In this document: in pieces, positions 1 through 6,363 of the stretch | Position numbering within the stretch: position 1 is the first letter of the stretch | How the letters are laid out: each line of letters starts with the position of its first letter | From: Coemansia sp. RSA 1804 | Taxonomy: Eukaryota > Kickxellomycota > Kickxellomycetes > Kickxellales > Kickxellaceae | DNA: 10,010 nt | NCBI GenBank assembly: GCA_027578815.1 | Contig: JANBTH010000893.1 | Coordinates: forward strand, 1-10,010 | Direction: 5' to 3' | Notes under the pieces: model-generated | The model's input: only the letters and a program-made list of their open reading frames with translations | Database searches by the model: none | What the model was told of the DNA's origin: nothing | Translations under genes and position numbers: made by a program

Positions 1-381
1 TCACAGCACGCCGTGATCGACGATGACCTCCTCGCCCTCCGCGTTGACCTTGACATGGAACCAGACCGTCCCCGCGGCACCAGCACCGGCACCGGCACCG
101 GCACCGGCACCGGCACCGCGGTCCGTGTAGGCAAGAAAGTACGAGGGCGTGGCGCTGGGTTCGGTGCCGGAGCCCAGCACGATGCCGGGCATCACGGAGG
201 CGGCGAAGTCGGGCTCGTCCGTCGAGTGCATCGCGTCAAGGCTCGTGCCCATCAGCTGCGGCCTGCCAAAGTACTGGCTGGCCGTCTCGATCTCCTTGCC
301 GCTGGAGAACTCGCCCTCGTGCGCCCTGTACACCGACACGACGTCGCCGTTGGCGGTTCCTCCTCCCTGGGTAGCCGACAT
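1..381 (-). CDS. Uncharacterised 126-aa protein with Gly-Ala repeat
   Basis: I do not recognise this protein. The frame is complete: ATG at 381-379 in an A-rich context (AAGACA before the ATG), an in-frame TGA 15 bases upstream, and a TGA stop at 3-1. Third codon positions are strongly G/C, as in the neighbouring real genes, which supports coding. The protein is mildly acidic with no signal peptide or membrane helix. Residues 1-12 are Gly/Ser/Thr rich. The middle (about 14-88) looks globular, with short patches such as SVYRAHEGEF and YFGRPQLMGTS. Residues about 89-103 are an alternating Gly-Ala run encoded by a hexanucleotide repeat. The last 22 residues (VWFHVKVNAEGEEV...) look like a closing beta strand pair. 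It could be a small cytosolic enzyme or binding protein, but nothing in the sequence names a function. Its promoter overlaps the 3' flank of the E2 gene, which lies upstream on the same strand. Confidence 0.62.
   Translation of the reverse strand: MSATQGGGTANGDVVSVYRAHEGEFSSGKEIETASQYFGRPQLMGTSLDAMHSTDEPDFAASVMPGIVLGSGTEPSATPSYFLAYTDRGAGAGAGAGAGAGAAGTVWFHVKVNAEGEEVIVDHGVL
76..118. repeat. GGCACC hexanucleotide microsatellite within a CDS
   Basis: Tandem copies of GGCACC, the second with an A in place of a G (AGCACC). On the minus strand the repeat encodes alternating Gly and Ala inside the 126-residue protein. The unit of six bases keeps the frame, so copy-number changes would lengthen or shorten the Gly-Ala run without a frameshift. 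Confidence 0.9.
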
Positions 382-412
382 TGTCTTCCTTGTTCAGGGT
401 GTTAGTCTGAGC

Positions 413-430
413 GGGGGGGGGTGGGTGGGG
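413..430 (+). repeat. G-tract, possible G-quadruplex motif
   Basis: Nine G, T, three G, T, four G on the plus strand, 32 to 49 bases upstream of the ATG of the small minus-strand gene. The run could form a G-quadruplex in DNA on the template strand; the transcript there would be C-rich. Confidence 0.6.
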
Positions 431-560
431 CAAGAAGCGGCTACTTGGAATATGAGAATAATGGTAGTAATATGGATACGGTGGGATGGGATAGTCGTTA
501 TGATGTTCAGCAAAGTATAGAGAGAATGGAAAGTACTGGTGCAAGCGAGCGGGCGACTGA

Positions 561-588
561 GAAAGAAAGAAAGAAAGAAAGAAAGAAA
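561..588. repeat. (GAAA)7 microsatellite
   Basis: Seven perfect GAAA units followed by further A residues. It lies in the spacer between E2 and the small gene, and reads as a TTTC pyrimidine tract in the sense of both flanking genes. Confidence 0.93.
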
Positions 589-804
589 AAAGGAGAAATA
601 CGGTGCTTTGCTTTTTCACCTTGTTCAATGCTGGCTGGGACTTTCGACCATTACGTTTTTTTTTCCATCTTATTCCTCTTCTTGGCACAGCGCAAGAGAG
701 CAATAAATGAAATACCCAGGGCCAGGTGATTCCAGACTCGCCCCCTTGCCCTATTGTTGTTTTCTCCGCCACCCCGTTCACTCGAGCAGTCGATTACGAT
801 TATG

Positions 805-810
805 TTTATT
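805..810 (-). promoter_or_regulatory. Polyadenylation signal AATAAA for E2
   Basis: TTTATT on the plus strand is AATAAA on the minus strand, 120 bases downstream of the E2 stop codon. This is a plausible poly(A) signal from position and sequence alone; the cleavage site is not visible. Confidence 0.45.
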
Positions 811-929
811 CCAAGCAAAAACAACAACAATCAACGAGCCCCCGCCTTTTAATCCACTGAACACGCTTGTTTCATTATCCGCGAGAGGGAAGCCCCCCCA
901 CCGCCAGCTTGCTTTTCCTCGCCGCTCGA

Positions 930-2653
930 TCACAGAAGAAGCGTCAGCGGGTTCTCCAGATATCCTCTGAAGGCCTTCAAGAACTGGGCGCCCACGGCGC
1001 CGTCAACAACACGGTGGTCGGCCGAGAGCTGGACCGACATGACGTGGGCCACAGCGAAGCCCTTCTCGGCGGAGTCGTCGGGGACAAGCCGGGGCTCGGC
1101 GGCGCCGACGCTCAGAATGGCCGCGTGCGGCGGGTTGATGATGGCCGAGAACGACGTGATGCCGTACATGCCGAGGTTGGAGATCGTGAAGCTGCCGCCC
1201 TGGAACTCGTCGGGCCTCAGCCTGTTGGCGCGCGCGCGGCCCACGAGCTCGCGCACCTCGGCCGAGATGGCCTTGAGGCCCTTTGCGTCGCACGTGCGCA
1301 CGATGGGCGTGATCAGGCCGGCGGGCGTGGCAGCGGCAACCGCGATGTCGGCGTGGTGGTGCTGGCGGATGAACTCGCCCTGCCACGAGCTGTTGGCCTC
1401 GGGCACGTCGCGCAGCGCGCTGGCCGCGGCCTTGATTATGAAGTCGTTGAGCGACAGCTTGTACGCCCCGTTGGCCGCCGTGTTCAGCGACTGGCGGAGC
1501 CTGCCCACCTTGTCCACCGCGATGCTCTGCGTCAGGTAGTAGTGCGGGACCGTTGCCTTTGCCTCCGTCAGGCGCGTCGCGATGACCTTGCGCATGTTGG
1601 TCAGCGGGATGTCCGTGAACCCGGCGGCTGCGCCCGCCGGCGCCTCGGCCGCCTTGGGGGGAGCTGCCGCCTTGGGAGGAGCTGCGGCGGGAGCGGGAGC
1701 GGCGGCGGCGGCGGCGGCGGCGCCTGCCTTGGCCGATGCGCCCGACGCTGCGTACGCCTCGACGTCGGACTTGACGATGCGGCCGCGGGGGCCCGATCCC
1801 TTGATCTGCGCAAGATCAAGGCCGCGCTCCTTCGCCATGGCCTTGGCCAGCGGACTGGCAAAGACGCGGTCGCCGCCCGAGGAGGAGGGCCCCTCCTTTG
1901 CGGCCTGCTGGGCCGGCGCCGCCTCCGCCTTCGCAGGCGGCGCGGCGGCGGCGCCCTGGCTACCACCGCTGCCGCCGCCACTGCCAGCCCCCGGCGACTC
2001 GGCCTTGGCCTGGTCGGCCGAGTAATCGGCAAAGGCAGCAACGTCCTCCTTGTTCTCAACAACAACGGCCACCGGGCTGTCGATGGGCAGGTCCTTGGTT
2101 CCCACGGGCGCCAGGATCTGCGCCAGGTACCCCTCGTCCTGGAACTCAAAGTCCATCTGCGCCTTGTCCGTCTCGATCTCAACTAGCACGTCTCCGGGCT
2201 CAATCCTGTCGCCCACGCTCTTCTGCCACTGGCCCACGTTCCCCTGCGTCATCGTCGGCGACAGCGCCGGCATCCCGATCACCTGGTGCTCCGGGTAGCC
2301 CTTGCTGCTGCCGCTGCTGTATTGGCGCTTCTTGCCGCTCATGAGCGCCTGCTGCTTGGCGCCGAAGCGGCGCGCGACGCTTGGGCGAAGGGCCGCGGCG
2401 GTCCTAGTGAGTGGTGCAGGTTGCTTGTGCAAGCGTTCATTAGATTGCGTGTTGAATCAGATTCACCTCGCATCGCATGCCAACCCCGGCACGCGAATTG
2501 AATCAAAAAGCACTCCTCGCTGGTGGCTGTTAGTAGTAGTTACCTTGCAGTGGCAATGTGGCGGGCCGAAGCGCCGGCGGCTGCGCGCGGCACGGCGAGT
2601 CTTGCCGAGCGCGACAGCAGACGGGGTACGTTGGCGGTCCTCAAAGCCGACAT
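930..2653 (-). CDS. LAT1: Pyruvate dehydrogenase E2, mitochondrial (dihydrolipoamide acetyltransferase)
   Basis: Core of the mitochondrial pyruvate dehydrogenase complex; it transfers the acetyl group from E1 through a lipoyl arm to CoA. My model has two exons, 2653-2544 and 2403-930, joined in phase 2 through an AGG codon, giving 527 residues. Residues 1 to about 70 are Arg/Ala/Ser rich with almost no acidic residues, typical of a presequence, and end near RQYSS. A single lipoyl domain follows (about 78-155), with the lipoylated Lys117 in ETDKAQ. An Ala/Pro/Gly linker leads to the E1/E3-binding domain (about 216-255, ASPLAKAMAKERG and GPRGRI). A second Ala-Pro linker with repeated APPKA leads to the acyltransferase domain (about 298-527). 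DHRVVDG carries the catalytic His500 and Asp504. One lipoyl domain fits fungi. A 2-oxoglutarate dehydrogenase E2 is unlikely because that family lacks the peripheral binding domain in fungi. The stop is TGA at 932-930. Confidence 0.95.
2404..2543 (-). other. Intron of the E2 gene (140 bases)
   Basis: Donor GTAACT follows CAAG; acceptor CACTAG precedes GACC. Phase 2 joins AG and G to make AGG, in frame on both sides. A CTAAT branch-like site lies about 35 bases before the acceptor. The exon it adds is rich in Arg and Ala and continues the presequence, which independently supports the splice. No in-frame ATG exists between the upstream stop and the conserved part except Met at 2342. Confidence 0.8.
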
Positions 2654-2754
2654 ATTGTTCTTACTCTAATTCGACGTCCTTTTTGCTCTCCCCTGGATTA
2701 AAAGAAAAGATTCAAGCCTTGCCGGTCAGCAATCGAGACAAAAGGAATCCGCTG

Positions 2755-2760
2755 TTATAA
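2755..2760 (-). promoter_or_regulatory. Candidate TATA element of E2
   Basis: TTATAA, within CCTTTATAACAG on the minus strand, is 102-107 bases upstream of the modelled E2 start codon. That spacing suits a fungal core promoter. The call rests on motif and distance only. Confidence 0.3.
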
Positions 2761-3112
2761 AGGAATATTGTAGTAGAGGGTAGAGGAAGAGAAAAAGGCA
2801 AGCAAGAAGGGAGCCCCCTCTTTTCCCGCTATCTGCTGCCCAGCCAAACAACACTCGCCGACCCTGCGCGTGGAGCAGTGGATGGGATCCTTTTTTCTCT
2901 CTCGCTGTTTGGCAACCTCCACGGCAGTGGCTATTTTTGTTTTATTTTTCCGCCTGCTGCCGCGCATATTCTGCTTGATGCTTGCTCAGCAGGCAGAAAA
3001 GAACGGCTTGGAAAATACTAAAGCCCTGCAATAGAGCAAGACAAAAAACCCCCGCACTCCCGGGGGAGGGGTTGCCGTGCTGTCCATAGCCTCCCTATGC
3101 CGGCGCGGCAAG

Positions 3113-3118
3113 TTTATT
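3113..3118 (-). promoter_or_regulatory. Polyadenylation signal AATAAA for ALG5
   Basis: AATAAA on the minus strand, 64 bases downstream of the ALG5 stop. It sits mostly in the loop of a short inverted repeat (CAAGT at 3109-3113 and ACTTG at 3120-3124). Confidence 0.5.
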
Positions 3119-3169
3119 TACTTGTTTACAAAATACCCCCGTCCCAAGCGAAACAAAGCACGAACAGGC

Positions 3170-3186
3170 CGTAGATGGCATCTACG
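3170..3186. repeat. 17-base inverted repeat across the ALG5 stop codon
   Basis: CGTAGATG and CATCTACG flank one base. As RNA it could form about seven pairs with a three-base loop. The ALG5 TAG stop (3184-3182) lies inside the right arm. Confidence 0.75.
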
Positions 3187-4315
3187 TTCTGGCGTCCTCC
3201 TTGTCAACAACCTTCCAGAGCCCAAGCATGTAGTTCAGCCGCACGGCAAGCAGATCCAGCGCCATCTGGATGGAATCCCGGACAATGGACATCTTGCTGC
3301 CAGCGACCTCGTGCCAGTTGACAGGCACCTCGAAGACGGCGATCCGCAGGTACCTGGCAAGCAGCAGGATCTCGATGTCGAAGATGAACCGCTCGACGTG
3401 CATGCGGGGGAAAACGAGGCGCGCCGCGCGCCTGGTGAAGACCTTGAAGCCGCACTGCGTGTCGCGGACGCCGCGGACGCCCAGGATGGTCACGTACGTG
3501 TGGAACGCCCATTGGAGGAAGGCGCGCACCAGGCTGCGCTCAACCACGGTGTCACCGAGCGCCTGGTTGTTGCGCGACCCGATGGCAACCGCCGCCGCCG
3601 CGCGCTCGTCGTGGCCGGCCGGCGGCGTTATCGTGGCCAGCAGCCCGTCGATGTCGCCGAAGCGCGTGGCCCCGTCGGCGTCGCAGAACATCACGTACCG
3701 GCCGACCGCGCTGAGCATGCCCTGCGTCACCGCGCCGCCCTTGCCGCGGTTGGCCGTGTGCCGCACGTACTTGAGCTCGGCCATCCGGTGCTTCCGCGCA
3801 AACGAAAGCGCAACCTCCGCCGTCCTGTCGCGGCTGCCGTCATCCACGATGATCAGCTCGTACGTAAACGCCTCGGCCTCGTTGCTCCCTCTCTCCTTCC
3901 TCCTCCGCTGCTCCACGTACTCGCGCACATCGTTCAGGAGCACCGGCAGCCGCTCCTCCTCGTTGTACGCCGGCACCACGATCGACAGCTCCACCGTGGC
4001 GTCGTCGCTCAGCCGCCCCAGCCGCTGGCGCTGCTGCTTGCCGCCCTCATCGATGCTCTCGTAGTAGTTCTCGCTCTCCTCGCGTGCCCGCGGTCTGGGG
4101 CTCTTGAACCGAACAATCATGCCCTACAGCCTCTTGGCTTCATGTTATTTCTCTCTGCTTAGCTACAAAGCCTATGATGTCTCATGGATTCACCTGCCCC
4201 CCCCCGACTCTGGGTCTGCTTTTGAACCTACCGAAAACACTGCCAGCGCCGTTATCCCGCACACCACAACCGCCGCCACCGCGTCCAATGTGCTCAGTCC
4301 CTCTGCTACACTCAT
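3182..4315 (-). CDS. ALG5: Dolichyl-phosphate beta-glucosyltransferase (ALG5)
   Basis: Transfers glucose from UDP-glucose to dolichyl phosphate on the cytosolic face of the ER; the product donates the last glucoses of the N-glycan precursor. The model has exons 4315-4232 and 4123-3182, phase 0, giving 341 residues, close to the 334 of yeast Alg5. Exon 1 encodes 28 residues including a hydrophobic anchor (about 10-32, AAVVVCGITALAVF). The GT2 family domain starts near residue 75: VVPAYNEE (77-84), VDDGS (121-125), RGKGGAV (154-160), the DADG metal/nucleotide motif (176-179), QCGFKVFTR (251-259), FIFDIEILLLA, and VNWHEVAGSK (296-305). RGKGGAV, QCGFK and NWHE separate it from dolichyl-phosphate mannose synthase. 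The shorter frame from Met at 4120 would lack the membrane anchor, so I prefer the spliced start. The stop is TAG. Confidence 0.94.
4124..4231 (-). other. Intron of ALG5 (108 bases)
   Basis: Donor GTAGGT follows TTTTCG; acceptor CTGTAG precedes GGCATG. Both exons end and begin in phase 0. An in-frame TAG sits exactly at the acceptor, so exon 2 cannot extend further upstream, which fixes that end. A second donor (GTGAAT, 4193) inside the intron gives the wrong phase. The intron has a run of about ten G in the sense direction. A CTAAG branch-like site lies about 40 bases before the acceptor. Confidence 0.75.
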
Positions 4316-4404
4316 TGCTCCGATTCAACAACCAAAGCGGCGCATACACGCAAAGGAGCTGGTTGCAAAAAAAAGGTGGCCCTACAAAAGTTGAATAAAT
4401 AATT

Positions 4405-4424
4405 AAAAAAAAAAAAAAAAAAAG
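4405..4424 (-). promoter_or_regulatory. poly(dA:dT) tract of 20 in the ALG5 promoter
   Basis: Twenty consecutive A on the plus strand, 90-109 bases upstream of the modelled ALG5 ATG; it reads as poly(dT) in the ALG5 sense. Such tracts commonly exclude nucleosomes at fungal promoters. That role is inferred from position. Confidence 0.5.
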
Positions 4425-4439
4425 TACAATTGGCCGCAA

Positions 4440-4459
4440 AAATAAAGAGAAATAAAGAG
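4440..4459. repeat. Two tandem copies of a 10-base unit
   Basis: AAATAAAGAG occurs twice in direct succession between the poly(A) tract and a CArG-like box, in the presumed ALG5 promoter. Confidence 0.85.
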
Positions 4460-4480
4460 AGAAGTCAATAAAAAGAAGTG

Positions 4481-4490
4481 CCATAAAAGG
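4481..4490. promoter_or_regulatory. CArG-box-like motif upstream of ALG5
   Basis: CCATAAAAGG matches CC(A/T)6GG, the core bound by MADS-box factors of the SRF/Mcm1 type, 166-175 bases upstream of the ALG5 ATG. In AT-rich DNA about one such match per 10 kb is expected by chance, so the match alone is weak. Confidence 0.25.
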
Positions 4491-4815
4491 GGTATCTAGA
4501 AGCCAGCTGTTCACTCACACTCTATTTACTCTGCTGCTTGCACCTTGCAAATGCACACACACAAAGAGCTGCTGAATGCCCCTCCTCCCTTGCGCCGTAT
4601 CCCCCTCCGCTCTAACGCAAGTGCAAAAAGCCAGAGAAGAGAAAATGGCTAATAGTTCGGAAAACTATTTCGAAATTCCCACACAATCTGTATCGTAGAA
4701 CTTCATGATTCGCATTTCCTTCACCCAATAGCCACGCAACAACAGTAGAGATCCCAACAACACAACCAGCTCACTTCACCAATTAGCTATCTGACGATCA
4801 ACAGATCTTCTCCGT

Positions 4816-4823
4816 TATATATA
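4816..4823. promoter_or_regulatory. TATATATA motif in spacer
   Basis: A perfect TATATATA in an AT-rich setting. No credible gene start lies at the right distance on either strand, so its use as a TATA box is not shown. Confidence 0.2.
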
Positions 4824-5098
4824 TCAACAAAAAACGATGGTAAAAAAAACTAAACAACCACCGCACAAAAGAAAGCAAGGATGATTCCAAGAAAAAAAGG
4901 ATTTCTCCTCGGTACTCGCATTAAAAAAACAGGGGGCCTAGCGGTGCATTCAAACTCGCCCCCCCTGGACCTTTTCGTAAGGTCAATCTCAGAGGTCCGA
5001 ACAAATCATAGTCAGATCAACTCCAGTGGTAGACAGATATACCAACAGAAAACCGGCGAAAAAAAACCCGCAGTCATTCGCTCTCGGTTACAGAGACA

Positions 5099-5146
5099 GA
5101 TTGGGGCCGTGGGAACCGAATCCACAGGGGCTTTCAATCCCCAATC
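5099..5146. repeat. Nested inverted repeat with 8-bp perfect arms
   Basis: GATTGGGG (5099-5106) and CCCCAATC (5139-5146) are perfect arms. Inside are GTGG (5109-5112) and CCAC (5122-5125). GGGG (5127-5130) could compete for the right-arm CCCC (5139-5142). The pattern is compatible with a folded RNA on either strand, but no known RNA family was recognised. Confidence 0.55.
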
Positions 5147-5332
5147 CGCTCAACAAATTTGCTAGCGCCCAAGGATGGCCCGAATTCGTGCAGCCGCGTG
5201 AACACTACTAGGCTATACTCATCCAGCTAACATAAAAACAACCGTTACAACAAAACGTAGTCCCCGCGCATATTTTCCTGAATTCGACAGCGCAATGCAA
5301 CCAATCTGTGCATTCGCCTAGGTCAGTTGACG

Positions 5333-5340
5333 TATAAATA
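5333..5340 (+). promoter_or_regulatory. TATAAATA motif overlapping TGACGT
   Basis: TTGACGTATAAATA at 5327-5340 combines a CRE-like half (TGACGT) with a textbook TATA box on the plus strand. No recognisable gene follows within 100 bases, so either it is chance or it drives an unrecognised transcript. Confidence 0.25.
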
Positions 5341-5810
5341 ATGCCCTGCGGCGGACCACTTTAACTTGAAATATCGAGACGGAAGGAAAGCCAAAGAAAA
5401 AAGAAATAAGAATGATGTAGGGGGGGATGCTTCCAAGTTCTCCCTCTTTTATACCCGCCCAAGAGCAGCCAACATTTTGCACAAGGTCTCATTCCAACTA
5501 GAACGAAAAAAAAAACGCACACACGCTTCTTTTTTTGCATCAAATGTTGCAAAAATACACACTTCCGGATAAGGTTGTGAGTGAGTGAAGAGCCTTGTGA
5601 ACGTCATGAATGGCTTGGGTTCTTTCTCGTTTGTCTCCCCAACAAATGCACTACTATTCTCGCTTGCAGCATCTGGATTCCGAAACGAGAGCTACTTTTT
5701 TTTCGTGAATGTGAATGCTGAAAGCATTTGTCCATATTTTATCACCATTTAAGCACTATACCACAAGAGTAGGGGGAGACGCAGCATACAAGCAGATCCA
5801 AATGTCGGCG

Positions 5811-5869
5811 TTTCAGCAGAGCTAATTTCACACTGGCTGTGATAGAAGAAGAAAACAGTAGCGCTGAAA
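5811..5869. repeat. Nested inverted repeat, 7-bp outer and 5-bp inner arms
   Basis: TTTCAGC (5811-5817) pairs with GCTGAAA (5863-5869), and inside it TCACA (5828-5832) pairs with TGTGA (5838-5842) around a five-base loop. It is a possible folded RNA element of unknown identity. Confidence 0.45.
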
Positions 5870-6192
5870 TTGTTCTGGCTTGCTGGCTGGAATATGCCTT
5901 GCAACAAGTACAGCTCTTATAAATGTTAATCGTCCATGCTTCAGCGAATGGATAGTTTCTGCTAGACGCTTGTTAGGTCACACATACAACAGCGCGGTTG
6001 CTGCCAGTTTGGATAAAAAATGTTTTCGATGATGTGAGTGAAATACGCTTTTAGAAGCCACACCAAGCGGAATATATGGATGAACCCGAAAAAAGCTAAA
6101 TGGGATTAGATTACCATAAGACAATTAAATAATCCAATCACTGGATCATAACTAGCAAGAATGGATGCGCCAATAACTATTAGCTAACGGCG

Positions 6193-6217
6193 GCCCAGCA
6201 TGCTTTGCTGGGCTTTT
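6193..6217 (+). terminator. GC-rich hairpin followed by TTTT
   Basis: GCCCAGCA (6193-6200), loop TGCTT and TGCTGGGC (6206-6213) form a perfect 8-bp stem, followed at once by four T on the plus strand. It resembles the 3' end of a Pol III transcript or a hairpin terminator. No upstream RNA gene is recognised, so the terminator role is only a suggestion. Confidence 0.35.
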
Positions 6218-6304
6218 AATCGAATCTTTTATTTTTTCGCTAGCCAAGCAGGAAAAAAAAACAAAAAATAACAAAATAAACACAGAGCTTGGAGCCAACG
6301 GGAA

Positions 6305-6318
6305 CCTTTCTCTTTTTC
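6305..6318 (+). promoter_or_regulatory. Pyrimidine tract, candidate RPS4 transcription start region
   Basis: Fourteen uninterrupted pyrimidines, 46-59 bases upstream of the proposed RPS4 ATG. Ribosomal protein mRNAs often begin at pyrimidine stretches. This supports, without proving, the start codon chosen at 6364. Confidence 0.35.
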
Positions 6319-6363
6319 GCCTGTGGTCTTCTAATAGCACATAAAAATCTCTGTTTATTCATC

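Larger units (their letters stand above)
382..929. other. Spacer: E2 3' flank and promoter of the 126-aa gene
   Basis: No gene seen. Because both flanking genes run leftward, this stretch should hold the E2 3' UTR and the promoter of the small gene at 1-381. It contains a G-rich tract (413-430), a GAAA microsatellite (561-588), and a minus-strand AATAAA signal (810-805). The purine-rich plus strand means the minus strand, which is the coding sense here, is pyrimidine rich just upstream of the small gene, as in many fungal promoters. No clear TATA box was identified. Confidence 0.6.
2654..3181. other. Spacer: ALG5 3' flank and E2 promoter
   Basis: No gene seen in 528 bases. The part nearest E2 is A/T rich in the coding sense and contains TTATAA at 2755-2760, about 105 bases upstream of the E2 ATG, a candidate TATA element. 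The part nearest ALG5 contains a C-rich/G-rich hairpin (CCCCCG and CGGGGG, about 3049-3066), a minus-strand AATAAA at 3118-3113, and an inverted repeat spanning the ALG5 stop codon. Confidence 0.6.
4316..6363. other. Long AT-rich divergent spacer between ALG5 and RPS4
   Basis: About 2 kb with no recognisable protein gene. All frames are short, and their translations are basic, low complexity or unlike known proteins. The left end should hold the ALG5 promoter and the right end the RPS4 promoter and 5' UTR. The middle contains several perfect inverted repeats (4932-4963, 4968-4984, 5099-5146, 5811-5869, 6193-6213) and TATA-like motifs at 4816-4823 and 5333-5340. I searched by eye for tRNA A/B boxes and for U1, U2, U4, U5, U6, U3, SRP and RNase P landmarks and found none. 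The spacing is large for this gene-dense window. Confidence 0.6.

Noticed and set aside
867..2186. Long plus-strand open frame (439 codons) opposite E2
   Set aside because: It is antisense to a clear E2 gene. Its length results from the GC-rich codon bias of the true strand, and its translation is Arg/Gly low-complexity with no family resemblance.
930..2432. E2 start at the TTG codon at 2432
   Set aside because: TTG is not a normal start in fungi. The codons before 2403 are intron by splice signals, and the phase-matched upstream exon gives a proper ATG and presequence.
2527..2543. A 17-base mini-intron (GTAACT...TAACAG) in E2
   Set aside because: It is far below the minimal spliceosomal intron length and does not join a coding frame.
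3077..4162. Long plus-strand open frame (361 codons) opposite ALG5
   Set aside because: It is antisense to the unmistakable ALG5 glycosyltransferase; the translation is His/Arg/Leu rich without motifs.
4881..5165. 94-codon open frame with an ATG downstream of TATATATA
   Set aside because: The translation is basic and unlike any family I know, codon choice lacks the G/C third positions of real genes here, and the inverted repeats suggest structure rather than coding.
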